Origin: Aculops lycopersici
Lineage: Eukaryota > Arthropoda > Arachnida > Trombidiformes > Eriophyidae
DNA length: 64,000 bases
Direction: 5' to 3'
Assembly: GCA_015350385.1 (NCBI GenBank)
Contig: WNKI01000001.1
Span: forward strand, 10,037,118 to 10,101,117
Shown here: in pieces, positions 1 to 12,659 of the stretch
Position numbering within the stretch: position 1 is the stretch's first letter
Layout: the number at the start of each line of letters is the position of its first letter
The notes under the pieces: model-generated
What the model saw: the letters and a program-made list of their open reading frames with translations, nothing else
What the model was told of the DNA's origin: nothing
Database searches by the model: none
Made by a program: the position numbers and the translations under genes

Positions 1-2149
1 TGACATGGACACAGAGGCATTTGGCGCTCCAGTTGCCGCTTCTTGTTTGGCCGGGAGTTTTGGGGCGACCTTCGGGTTGCTTTTTCTGTGCGCCTCGTCC
101 TCGTTCCCCTTTTCTCGTTGAAGTCTGAGTTGAAGTCTTGGTTAGTGGACTCAATCGGCTAACAACAACAACCATAGCATCAGCAGCATATACACAAAGA
201 GGAGGAGAGAGTTGCTGGCTAGAGATGAGCGCCACTACAAGTCGACGGGAAGTCGAGCGGCTCAACCACTTGCGCCGGTTACCGACCGTTGGCTAGCTCG
301 CCGGTTTTCTTGCTTGTCTCTCGTGGTTTGGCTGCCGCTTCGGGGGTTAAGTTCACGCGCGAAGCGGCGCCAACCCTGCAGTAGGGGCCGCCGCCGCTTA
401 GACCGCACAATTGGGTAAAGTAAGTCCAAGTGACTGACTGACTGACTGGCTGGCCGCTCGAAGCTCACCGCACGAACTAGGAGCCAAGTTCGGCTGAGAC
501 GCCACGATGGCGACGGCGACAAAGCGGCAAAAGCAGTGGTAGAGGCGGCGGTAGCAACTAAAACCATGTGAGCCAAAGACGACGAGAGCTCCAAGGCTGC
601 CGCCATTACCGTAACTCGTCGGCGCTAGTTGGCGAGCAGGTTCCTCAAACTGACCGACTCGCGAGCCAGCTTGCCAGTTCGCGGCAGTCTGCAAGCACGA
701 GCCGTGCGGTGGAGCCAAATGGGCGGCTCCAAAAACTTCCTGCGCGGCGGCCATTTTCGCCGTGTGTTAGTTTACGAGCTGCCGAGGCAGTAGGCAGGCG
801 GACGGCGTTGCTTCAGGAGAGTCAAGTGAGCCCAACGAGTTGATCCTGCCCCTCGGCCATCAAGCTAACTCACTGGCTCCCCGTGGACCCGAAGCGAGAC
901 TTCCAACCACTTGCCTCCTTTTTCAACTTTGCCGAGCTCGTTGCTTGCTGCTAGCCGCAGCAACTACCGCCGCCGCCGCCGCCACCGCCACCGACAGTAT
1001 AATATGCAAACGCGTTACTCTCTTATTTTGCGGCCATTTTGAGCTCAGGCTCGAGTTTTAGTTTGAGTTTCGCGCGTTTGGTGCAAATTGCCATCAGTCG
1101 CTTGTGCCTGTTAGTTTTGTGTGTTTGGCTCCACGTCTCTCTCTTTCTCTTTCTCTCTCTTCCTCTCTTTCAAATGGGAGAAGTGGAATGAGCTGAGCCG
1201 AGGGGAACGGCGAAGCATATGGATCTCAATTAGAGCTGATATTCCATATCCATTTTACAGCTAAATTCTAGCCAGCGGCCAAAACCACATTAGCCCACGA
1301 AGCTTGACAGTCGTAGTAGTGGTATTAGAAGAGGAGTAGTAGTAGGAGTAGGAGTAGTTAGACTGAAAGCGCACACAATGGATGCCAACTCGACGCCAAG
1401 CCGACTGGCTGCTAGCCAGTGAACTCGGCGGGTGTCGCGTTGCAATTGTCGCCTGGCTTTAGGGGTTTGGATGTGGCGCATCGGAGGCTTCTACTCGCCA
1501 GCAGAGACGCCAATCGGGGGCGAGCAACGCAAAGTGACGCAACTGAGAGGAGCGCCAATTGAAACTAAGTGCCCGCCGCCAGTGAGAACGACAACGAGAA
1601 TTATTTGGATTGTGGAATTAGAATCAGCATTAGAATTCGAGTCCCACAATTCGACCTTCCAGCTGTTGGCTGCGAGTTTGCAGTCCGCCGCAACTCGAAA
1701 CGCCATTAGAAAACAACGCAAATAATGAACGAACGAGACAGAGGGACACGCTTCTTTCTCTCCACTCGATTCGCCTGACCGGAAGCGCAAGTCGGTCACT
1801 AGTAAGGCGCGAAAGTTTGCAGATTTGGACATATTAGTCGAAGGGAATCACCTGGCCGTTGAGTTGCCTCCGAGGGCGTGGCACTCAAAATTTCTCTGTG
1901 TCTTTTTCTCTTTCTATTCATCCATCTATGAGCTGCACCTGATCGCCGCGCTATTCCAATGTGTTTCTTGTGTCTCGCAAAATCAAGACAAATCCTGTAT
2001 AGCCAACGCCGTTGCCTTTGCCGCTTTTACAAACCGGTAGCAGTGTGATTTTTGTTTAAACTCACATCCACACAGAGAGTGCAAGTCGACGGCTAATTTT
2101 AGCGCCGCCATCCTAGCAACTCACTGAGTTTATATGTTGGATCTCTCAA

Positions 2150-2372
2150 CTCTAGCTTATCCATTGAGATGCTCAGAGAGTCGAGGCAGAAATTTTCACA
2201 GATTGAGACCAAAACTCCAACCTTGAGTCTCCTGCCTCTTGAGTCTTGATAACTTTTGCAGTCAGTTAGAGTCTCAGAAGGACTCTCGGTTGCTCACGCC
2301 CAAAGCATTGAGAGTTTAGAGTTTAGAGCTGAGACTCGGGACTCCCAAGTCGGGACTTGAGAGTCTCAATGA
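2150..2372. repeat. Cluster of GAGTCTC / GAGACTC words
   Basis: About 220 bp contain many copies of GAGTC, GAGTCTC and AGAGTCTC and their reverse complements, with irregular spacing. Examples are the stretches near 2170-2180, 2225-2240, 2265-2290 and 2305-2370. It is not a simple tandem array. It may be a decayed repeat or a cluster of one binding-site word. No function can be assigned. Confidence 0.4.
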
Positions 2373-4190
2373 AGAATTCCCGTTGGCTTTGCAGGCTTAT
2401 GGAAAACTGGCAGCCTAAGTTGAACTCACGCAGGCGACAGTCGGACTCTTTGGCGAAGGAGTGCGTTAAGGTTTGCCGGCCAACAAGCTAGTCAAGCGGC
2501 GGTGGCGGCAGCAGCATCGCCACTAACACAACACACAAGGCAATGCAATACAACAGAGAACACAGGAGAAACCGGCCGACACATTGAGAGAATTGAATAG
2601 CGCCGTTTATTGTTGTTGCCGGCCAAGTATCTAGCTAGCTAACCACTCGTTTGCCATTCCATTGCAATGATGGCCAGAGACTATGGTTGCAGTTGCTGGC
2701 TGGCTGCAGCCAGCAAACTTGATGTGGCTCGGACGCCAGGCGCGACACACACAGCGAGCGGCCAAACGCAATGGGATTTCCAATGCGAATTGCCATTGCT
2801 TTCTTCCTGGCCTGCTCGCCGGCCGGCCGGCCGGCCGACAAGCTCGCCAGCCAGCAAGCCAGCCAGCAAGCCAACCAACCGCCTTGCTGCTGTCAGGTCA
2901 ACTTAGGTCATTAGCATCTCTTTTTCTCGCTCACTTCGCTCACTCGTCGAATGGCTAACTCGTCGGCGTCGCCAATTCGGTGTGCGGATCCGTCGAGTTC
3001 CAAAATCAAGTGCTCTCCCTCTTTCTCGCTCGCCAGTTTGTTTGACTATTTCTCCAACTCTATCCAACTTGCGACGACCACGACCACTTCCCTTCTTGCC
3101 TCGCGCCAACTGCAGCAAACTTATAAACACAATTGAGCTCATTTCAAACTTACACAAGCGCACCTCTTGCAGCTTGATGGTTTTCTGATCCTCGTCATCA
3201 TGATTGTGGTCGAAATTTAAAACTCGCAAACTGAGCGCTCAAGTTGCGAGCCTAGTTCATGCAAGGAGCCAACACAACAGAGCAGTCAGTTGTTTATGCA
3301 ATTTAATCAACCTAATTGATGAAGACGCCAGTGTTTCAGTTTCCAAGTAAACACTAAGTGAATAGTTTACACCGACCAGTTAGTTAATTGGCAACACGAT
3401 CGAGTGACTTATGCTTTATGCAATCGATCGTGTACTCGTCAATTCCGGTTGACGACTCTAATCAGCAGAGTTTCCGCTTCCTCCTCGCGCCTTCTAGTAT
3501 AAAGAAACTAAAAACTTTTCTCCTGCCTCAACACGAACCTCGAGGTCGACGAGTGAGAGGAGAAGAGGAAGAGGGAAGGAGCGAGGCCAACGAGGAGAGT
3601 GACATCTGCTCGGGGTTGATGTTTATGTCGCTGCCTCCATTGCCACTGGCGCCAGTGTTAACGAGAAACGAGGCAGAGGCGCGACTCGCGAATCGAAGTG
3701 GGAAGTGGGGTTTGCAGTCAAGCTGAGTCGAGGCAAAAAGTCGAACCGCATCTACTAGCCAGCAGAAGCACCACCACTGTCATTTGCCGCAAAATCGCAG
3801 GTGTGTACCTGCGCGCGCGCGCGAGGCCGACGACTAGCGAGTCGAATTCTATAAGCAAACTGGTCGCTCGTCTCTGTGGCCGCACTTTTCGTTGCAATTG
3901 CAACGAGTTTTTTGGAGTTAGATTCAGTTGGTTAGTTGGCGTTGGCGTTCGCGTTGTCGGGTTAGTTAGTGGGTCTATGTTGTGCGAGTTGTCACAACAC
4001 AACAAAACACCACACGCATAGGACGTAAAAGAAATTGCAACTCCACTGCTAGACAAAATAGAGAGCAACTCTCCTCAATGCGACACTCGGCAGCTAAAAC
4101 CTTCGGCTGCTGCTGTCTCCTTGCAAAGTGGGTAGCAGCGGTAGCAGTTGCAAAGGCAATAGTAATGGCGATGGCAATGGCAGTAAAGGT

Positions 4191-4313
4191 GTTGAGTTGA
4201 GTCGAGTCGAGTCAAGTTGAGTCGAGTTGAGTCGAATGGAGTTGAGTCGAGTCGAGTCGAGTCGAGTCGAGTCGAGTCGAGTCGAGTCGAGTCGAGTTGG
4301 GTTGAGTCGAGTT
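4191..4313. repeat. (GAGTC)n pentanucleotide microsatellite
   Basis: A run of GAGTC units. The central part, about 4245-4300, is nearly perfect and the flanks carry GAGTT variants. Short frames across it translate to RVESS repeats and are artefacts. Confidence 0.9.
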
Positions 4314-4983
4314 TGTATGGGTCTACTGTGTGGACCCGTGGAGCTCAGGTTGCCAGTGCCGCCGCCGCTGCTGCTACACCGAGGCGGTGGCTCTTTTGCA
4401 ACTGGTCCGCAGTGGTAGCAACCCGTTCGTTCGTTCGTTAGCGAGCCGAGTTGTCGTCATCGTCGTTGGAAGTGGAGTTGCCCAAGCGAGTGGCGGCCAA
4501 ACAGCTAGGCAAAAAACGAGCAGACAATCGAAAGCAAATCGAGAGGCTGCTGCGTGCGATTGCGTGAGCCTACAGTACGATCTTGCCAAATCGTACAGCT
4601 CCAAACCAGTTGGGTTTGGTGATGGTGCAACCAGCGAGAACCAAGCGTCGGGCGCCCGTCAGGGAGTCAGCTAGCCAACGAGCGCATGTTACCGGCGGCT
4701 TGGCGTTGAGTTTTCGTCTAACGGATGAGTTCGATTGGGTGGCTGCTTGCTCCAAATCGGACGGAAGTGGAGCTGTCGCCGCCCCCACCGAGAGTCTGCA
4801 TCCAGGAGTTGCGTTGTGTTGCGTTGCAGGCGGCGCTCGAGTTTAGGCTGACGGCCAAGCCAACGAGAAAGAGAAGGAGAAAAAGAAAAAGAGGGAATGG
4901 TACGAAAGTGAGTGGCGAACACGAAAGTCAATAGGATCGTCGACTGAATAAACCCAACTGAGGCGAGCAAAACACAACACAAC

Positions 4984-5048
4984 AGAATAGAATGGAATGG
5001 AATGGAATGGAATGGAATGGAATGGAATGGAATAGAATAGAATAGAAA
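4984..5048. repeat. (GGAAT)n pentanucleotide microsatellite
   Basis: A tandem GGAAT array with GAATA variants at both ends. The reverse-strand frames reading SIPFH repeats are translations of it and not genes. Confidence 0.9.
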
Positions 5049-6140
5049 AGAGCATAACACAACACAACTAAACACAGGCGCATCCAGTTGCCTTGGTTGG
5101 TTTGTCGGTCGGCTCCACTTGGCTTGGCTTTGCGTATATGGCCAATAGACTCTCTCGTGGTTGCAATAGCAGCACTTTTCTCTGGCATATCAGAGAGTCG
5201 GCTTCTCCCGAAGAGAGTTAGCGTTTGTTGTAGTAGTTAGCGGCAACTCGGAGGCGTCAGTCAGTTAGGCGGTCGAATGAATGGAGCCTGGAAGTAGCGA
5301 GCTTGGTGCGCGCATTTCGAGAGCAACAAACCACGATACAAACGCTCGCCGAGCAACGACTACGACATTCGATTCTCTCTCGCGTTTGCTAGTCTCAATT
5401 TGTGCACTTCGGTTACCAGCCAGCCAGTGAGGCGGTCGTTTGGTTCGGGTAGTGAGCCAGCTACAGCTAACTGGCTGGCTCTTCGAGAGCGACGATCTGC
5501 AAAACTAGCTGAGCGAGAGCAGCAGCCGAGGAGGACGACGAGCAGCCAGCGAGCCACAAGCACAAGAGAATGGTGAGCCAGCTAGCTGACTGACTGGCTG
5601 GCTGGCCAAGAACTCAGCGTTTGGCGAGCGAGTTGAGTCTGGCACTTGAGTCTCGCTCCTCGAATCTCTCGCCTCCGATTCAAGTTTGCAGTTGAGCTAG
5701 TGCAACTTTCGGAACGCCATTTTGCATTCCAACTGCTTGCTGTAGAGATCAACTCCAACTGGCCGCTTGTTGGCTGACTGCAGTGAGTACAGACTGTAGC
5801 AGCCTACAGTCTGTCAGTCAGTTAGCCGGCGGTGAGTAGTGAGCAAGTGAGCAAGCGAGCAAGCAACAAGCGGTAAGAGTGCCAGCAACTGAGTCGACTG
5901 AATAAAGCGGCAAGCTCAGCAACGGCAGTCATATCAACTTAACTAAAAAGATAGACTGAGAGCAAAGTTGTTGGCTTCACGGCGGCGAGTTGAGCTCTCA
6001 TTTGTCGGTCTGTCGCGCTGTTGCTCACTTGGCACTCGCACTTTACTTCCATCGACGCCGAGAAGCTCATTGTTGTCGTGGGTGCGCGCCGAGAGCTGTC
6101 AGTTCATAAGAGCAATCAAAAGCGCGCAGTGTCAATAAAC

Positions 6141-6199
<59 letters not shown>

Positions 6200-6221
6200 G
6201 GGAGAGAGAGAGAGAGAGAAG
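6141..6221. repeat. (GATA)n followed by (GA)n microsatellite
   Basis: Uninterrupted GATA units run to about 6199 and pass into a short GA run. The reverse-strand SIYLSIYL frame is an artefact. Confidence 0.93.
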
Positions 6222-7186
6222 AGAGAAATAGATTTGGAGAAACGCCGAGGCAATCACTTGGTTCAATTCGACAGCACGAGGCCATTGCCAATGCGACAGA
6301 AATTAGTCACCCTCGTTTAATCTAGATGATTGTCAGTCAGGCGGTCGGTCAAATGTAACAAAAGCCAAGTGGCAGAGCATAATTACTAATCGAATCAAAT
6401 TCACGCCAATTTTTGCAACATATTTCTCTCGTGAAAATATCAACAAACAGCAAAAGCGAGAAGGAGAAGAATCAAATTTTTGTTTTCCCATCAATGAACT
6501 GAATGTAAGATTCGAAACAAAGTGTTACAAAGTAAGTAAATCTCAATGCAAAAAGACAACATTAATTATGTCAAATGAATGTGAATTTTCTTTCATTGGC
6601 CCAATTTAATAGAGTGTTGAAGCGAGCAGTGGAGTTGATTAGCTCACCACTGTGCCACTATATAACAGTTGGCTCTCGCACAGAGGTGAGCGCGTGTTGT
6701 TCATGAATCATGCAGCAGAAGTGCGACGTGCACGTGCAGGTTTTACGAGTTGCCAGTGCCGCTGTCGCTGCTGTTGCACAGGAACTTCGGGGCAAATTAG
6801 GTGCACAGCGGCAGCAAGCCAGCCACTTGTTTGCCAGGCGCTCCCAAACACATGACCACGATGCGCTTGCGCTTGAGCAGCAGTCTCTCGCTGGATCAAT
6901 AGAATTGTCAGCACCCAAGAGACGGCACAGAGGTTTTGCTGTCTGTCAAGCTCGCTAGCTTGCCAGACAGCCAGTGGGGTCTGGCCAGCTGTGTGGTTGT
7001 TGCGCCAACGTGTGTGGTGGCCGTGGAATTTGATATTCCACATCGAGTTTAATTTTGCCCGGATTGTCTGATTTGTTTTATTTTGTTTCATTTTGTTTTG
7101 TTGTGTTTGTTTGTGTCCATCGAGATTCTTTCAGTCTTGTGTGTTGTCGACGTGGATCGGAAAACTATGACGACCACGACGACAAA

Positions 7187-7217
<31 letters not shown>

Positions 7218-8956
7218 AAGGGAACTGGAGATCAGCTGCTACCGCTTGCACTAAACCACTGGCCGCACATTTGATACCAACCACCTCAATGAGACCAGCT
7301 CTAGCCCGCGAGGACCTCGGTGTTGCCAAGATAGCGAGTGACACGCATTCTTTTTAGACAAACCATCAGACGAATGAGGAGATGGTCGCATGAAAAGGGG
7401 GCTCGAATTAAGTCGTCGTTGTTGCTGTTGGTTGAATCTATTGGGCGATTGCAATTGCAGTTGCATACAAGCATACGAAAAACTGATCGCGCAATTCAGT
7501 GAGGTAGTTGCAGTTGTCGTTGCTGTTGCTGCTGCTCTGAGTCGTAGGCGAACTCTTGGGCGCCGGTGGTTGCAGTTGACGCGACTTAGAGAGCTCGCCA
7601 ACCAAAACACACAGAGCGAGAGAGAAACGCACACACAAACACACCGAGCAGCGCAACGCAACGTAACGCAACGCACGGCACTCAAGGCACCACACAGACG
7701 CAGAGCCAAAGAGACGCGCGCCGGTGGCAAGCTAGTGGCAAGCGAGCGGCATAAGTGAAAGCGCAAGCCTACGACGGGAGACTCGCGCGCACAAGAGTCG
7801 AGTTTGCCAACTCGCTGGTGACTACGGCGGCCAGATTGCAAAGTCAAATGAGCGGCGATGGCTATGGCGGCAATAGCAATGGTAGTGGCAATCGACAGCA
7901 GCAATAGGCAACAGCAACAACAACAACAACAACATCGACTCGCGTGCACCAAACCTACGAGTCGGCCGGCCGCTTGGCCCGCTTCAGATCTATTCAGTTT
8001 GACTTGCGACTCGCTAGCATTCAGTTTGCATTCGGCTCTCGCATGAGTCAAGTGCGAGAGTTTAGGTTGCCTCTGCCTGGAGCCCAACAGAAACCTGCAA
8101 CCACTACGACGACATCGTCGGCGACAACAACAACAACAATCCAGTGTCACGTTGTGCTGGTTGTGTTCGTGTGAGAGCATTTGCCGTTGAGACCCTCTCG
8201 TTTAGCCACCAGAAGCAAGCGAGAGCGAGCGCAATAGCAGAAGCAGTGGCAAGCGGGACCACCGAGCGCGCGACTCACCAAACACTTCGACTGGGAGAGC
8301 AGAAGCAGCAGCAGCGGCAGCGGCAACGGAAAAGAAGCGGCGGCAAGTGGCGACGCAACCCGCGCGCTCGGCATTCGTTGTCAGTTGTTTTTCGGTTAGC
8401 TGGTTGGTTAGTTAGTTAATCAGAGAGTCAGTCAGTGAGTTGGGTAGTTTGTCATCTATTTCTGTTGCCACTCTCACTCATTCCCTCGCTTGGGTGCAGA
8501 GTTTGCAATAGCAACCGACAACCAGCAAGCAGAGAGTCAAGTCGAGTCAAGTTGTGTGCGTGTGTGTGTGTGTAAGGTCTATGTTTGTTGGCAAGCTAGC
8601 AAGTGTCTTGGTATCATCGACACCGTCACTTGTCCTATGTTTTGTGGGCGCAACTTGTCGCGATAATCAGCAACCGGCAACTTGTCGGCTCCTCGCTTGC
8701 CGTTGATGTCATCGCGCGACAACAAGCACCTCGACAACAGAAGCAGAAACAGAAACAGAGACACAAGGCAACATTTGCAACTGGAGGCTAGAAACGATAG
8801 CCACTGGTGGCGAAGTGGTGCAACGCAAAGTGAGATAGAGGAGAAAGAGAGAGAGAGAGAGGGAGAAGGAGCAAAGATTGAGGCGAACGAGAGAGTTACG
8901 TGGAGCCATTTTCCTGAAACTAAACTGAAAGCCACAAAGAATCACTCACTAACTAG

Positions 8957-10950
8957 AGAAATTGTTGCAAATTACTCCCCAAAACACAACAAAAAAACCC
9001 AACGTTGGAACGTAAACAGAACGAGAGGAACCGAAATGCTGACAACGACTATCATCAGTCAGCAGGAGAAGCAGCAGCAAGACGTCGGCAACTCGACGAG
9101 GTTAACAGCCAGCAAGCAGAAGAAAGTTACCGGCAACATCAGCAACTTGCATATCAGCGAGTAAATTGTAACAACCACAACAACAACAATAATAATATTA
9201 ATAATAATAATATAAATGATAATTTAACAAGCAATAGCAATTTGGCGAGAGTTAATTACCGGCAAGCAAGTGAGCAGCAGCAACAATACGGAACCCAAGC
9301 AAGAGAACTTCAAACCCAAACTTCGCCTGCAAACACGACGACGACGACGACGACGACGACGACAACCAGACCAAAGAGCAAGCAGTCGGTTGCGCGAGCC
9401 GAAGAGAGCAGCGGACTTCAGCAGCAACAGCTACAACAAAATAACCAAATGATTGCGCAACACCACCCACCGGCCAGCCAGTCGGCGGTGGTGGTTCAGG
9501 CGGGCCAGTCACCGGTGGTGGCTGATGGCGGCCAAGTGGCGATGCAACAGCAGCAGCAACAGGAAGTGGGAATGCATCAGTCGCAGCAGAGGATCCCGCA
9601 AATGCAAAAGCAATACTATAGCGACTCACCCTATCAGCAGCAGCAGCAACAACAAGATCAACTGAACTACAGGCAGCAGCAGCAACAACAACAACAAACA
9701 GGTGGCCAGAGACCCGAACTCATGGGCTCACCTCTAGGCCAGCAACAGCATCAATCTCAAATGCCAATGCAGGAACACCAAGCCCAAAGGCAGCAACAGT
9801 TTGCACCAATCAACCAAAACTACTACGAAACAAACCAGCACCAAGTTAATAGTAATAGTAACAACAACGTCAACGTCAACGTCAACATCAACAACCAGCA
9901 ACAACCTCAAGTTCCTCCACAATCTCAGCTACCACCGCAGCAACTTCCATTCAACGGACAGCAGCAGCAGCTGCCACCTAGAGCGCAGCGACTTCCGCCT
10001 CAGCAACAGCAGCGCCCACAGCAGTACCAGCCGCAGCAACCGATGATGCAACAGCAACCAGTGAGACACCAGCAAGTGCATCACCAGCCGCCACCGCCGC
10101 CGCAGCAACGTCATCCGCATTACGTACAAAAGCAGCAGCAGCAGCAGCAGCAAATACCCCCAACCCAAAGTCACCATCACGCCGGCTACGCGTCGCAGCC
10201 CTTCGAGACGCTGGCGGATCAGTATGGCAACAACCCGAATGGCAACTCGCCGCCGGCAACTCTGTTGCAGCAACAACTCAACGGACCAAGTCCGATTGTG
10301 GCAACGAGACCCCAACAGCGCGTAATGCAACACCCGCTGCCACCACCGAGCGCCACCGCGAGTCCGCCCGGCGGCATAGTGCACCACCACCACCACCTCC
10401 AGCAGCAACCGCCGCCAACAGGTCGCTGCTACCTGCCGCCAAACGGAGGAGGCGTGCCGCAGCCAGGTAACCAGCCCATTGGGCCGCCCACTCAGATGAA
10501 ACGACAGCAGGCGAGATTCGCGGAACACGAGCAACACTTCGACGCAGCCCAAGTGATGCACCACCAGCAACCGCAACAACAGTTACCAACACCACAACAA
10601 ACAGTGAGAATCGGCGGCCAGCAACTTGCTAGCCGAGTTCCTGGTCAACCGCAACACCAAGCACCGCCGCCGACAACCGGATACCAGCCGGCGGCGGCGG
10701 CGCCCCAGCGACACCTGTTACCGCAACGAGTGCCGCCACTCATCGAGCATCACCCAAGCCACAACCAAAACCACCACAACAACAACAACGTCAATCTCCA
10801 TAATCATCACCAACAAATGCATCATAGTCAGCAGCCAAATTTATTGGGTAACCCAACGCCCCCACTGACGCCCAACAGTCAGCAAGCGGCGTCTCAACTC
10901 CAGCAGCCAGTTGGAATCAGGAGCCAGCAACAGCATCAGCAACAAAGATG
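8957..10950 (+). CDS. tna: tonalli/Zmiz-type protein, 5' Gln-rich exon
   Basis: This is the Gln/Asn/Pro/His-rich N-terminal part of the protein completed at 14328-17508. The frame is open from just after a TAG at 8954-8956. The first in-frame ATG is at 9449, but the Asn/Gln-rich coding composition already begins near 9160, so the exon is probably entered by splicing from an upstream exon I cannot place. It ends at a donor, ATG|GTGAGT, after two bases of a codon; the first base of the exon at 14328 completes a Trp codon, so the join is in phase. Visible features are a Thr run from (ACG)n near 9340, many Gln runs, and His-rich and Pro-rich segments. There is no folded domain. The N-terminal conserved domain of vertebrate Zmiz1/2 is not visible, so it is either in an unseen exon or absent. 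Confidence 0.7.
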
Positions 10951-11380
10951 GTGAGTCTATTTTCTTTTCCCTCTTTCTCTCGCAATCATTTCGCTTTATA
11001 TTCATGGAATCTATCAGAAATCTGCTCTAGCTCGAGTGATGCGCCCGCCACTTTTACTACCCAAACGTAAAATTGCCACAGGCGACACGGATAACCTGCA
11101 CCTGACCAAGCGAACGAGGAAACTCGCGCAGTTGAGAGCAACAGATCCAATGTGCAACTTGTTGTTTCTGGTTGTTGTTGTCATATGATGCGACTATTCC
11201 CAGTTAATAGCGAGCAGTGGCAACATTTACACAGACGATATTCGCGATTTTTGTCGTAGTTTACGTTGTCGTTGTTGTAGTTGTAGTCGGCGACAACGAC
11301 CACGTCGATCAAAGCCCTTGGTTGTTATATGACAAGTGAGTTCGTAATCTGCTCCAACAACAAGCAACTGCGGCGCTTCC

Positions 11381-11410
11381 TTTCGTTTCGTTTCGTTTCG
11401 TTTCGTTTCG
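11381..11410. repeat. (TTTCG)n microsatellite
   Basis: Six perfect TTTCG units inside the tonalli intron. Confidence 0.9.
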
Positions 11411-12659
11411 TACTCGCTGCTTGGCTCGCTCTCAGTAGCTCGCTTTCAAGTCGTCGATGGCCGGAATCTGCCGACGAGCAATGGAAGTGGAAGTGGTCGC
11501 AGCGGTAGAGGTGTTGGCAATGGAAAGCAGAGGGGAGAAGCCAGTTGGTGGCCTGAATGCTGGCAACGTGCTCGCGGGCCAACCACTTGTGGCTTCGAGT
11601 ATTTGTTAGTTGCAACTTCAACACCAAGAGCAACCACAAAAAGCACAACAACACCAACAATCCAAACATCAACAATAACAACAACAACAACAACAACCGG
11701 CTCGGCGGGCGGGAGTCGCGATGGCAACTTCGCGGCGCAAGGTCATCTGCAACAAAACTGCAAGCCTCTTCGTCCCTCACTCGTCGGCGCCAAGCTAGCG
11801 ACGCTGTTGAGCTCAGCATGCAGTTGCAGTTGCAGTTGCAGTCGTCGTCGTCGTCGAGTTAGTGAATAGGCAACGACGAGTTAGTTAGCCTATTGGCTCA
11901 CTAGAGTGCCACTGTCACTCTAGTAAGCCAAAGACTCTGCCACCACTACTGCTGCTCAACAGGTTGCCGGAGCTCTGTGGTTGTTTGCCAATGCCGAAGC
12001 TATCTGTGCTCATTTGAATCCATCCAGCATGTTGATGGCTTTCTATGCGCCTTTGAGTTTAATCAACGATGATCTGTCGTCGCCTCCCAACTGGGCCTCG
12101 CGTGAAATGAGTCGGGAAGAATCAGTTTGTTTTTATACATTCGCTCACATATAGCCTTGATTGAAACGGCGCACTCTCACCGGAAGGGTCACCTCACCCG
12201 CTCACCTGCGAGCTAAATTCTCACACGGGGAACCGAGAAGGAGGAAATTTCTCTGTATTTTGTTTCGAAACGAGCGAGTAAATCTTGCATCGATTGCTGA
12301 CTCAATCTTTAGTAGTCTTGAGATAAAAATCTCCTAATAAGTATTGGGCAAGTTACCACTAATTTGAGATATCGTAGGCGAGCTTAGGCGCCGAAATTTG
12401 ATTTGCCTCGCGATGATCAGCGTGCTGAGTTGCGTTTGTTATAGTTTTGTTGTCGTTGTTGTTGTCATTTCCGAGGTAACTCATCTTGGTCACTGATATG
12501 CAAGCTGGCATCGTGGGCAAGATAACAAATTTGCAAACTGCTGCAACTAGTTGCCAGTTTGCATGCCAGAGGACGAAGCCAAATTGGATATACAATAATG
12601 ATTGTGACGCCAGCCGCTTTTCTAAGAGCCGACTATCTGGTCGTCTGGCAATAGGTAGT

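Larger units (their letters stand above)
1..8956. other. Long gene-free flank upstream of tonalli
   Basis: I see no supportable gene in this stretch on either strand. The short frames come from low-complexity sequence and have no recognisable domain. The sequence is dominated by short AGC/CTAG/GAGTC-rich words, strand-biased purine or pyrimidine runs and several microsatellites, listed separately. It probably holds the tonalli promoter and non-coding 5' exons. The conserved N-terminal domain of vertebrate Zmiz proteins was not found here. Confidence 0.5.

Noticed and set aside
4689..5188. Reverse-strand frames with SIPFHSIPFH repeats
   Set aside because: Translations of the (GGAAT)n microsatellite in three frames.
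7251..8180. 309-codon reverse-strand frame
   Set aside because: It consists of Cys/Leu/Arg runs from the complement of CAG/CAA-type repeats and has no domain.
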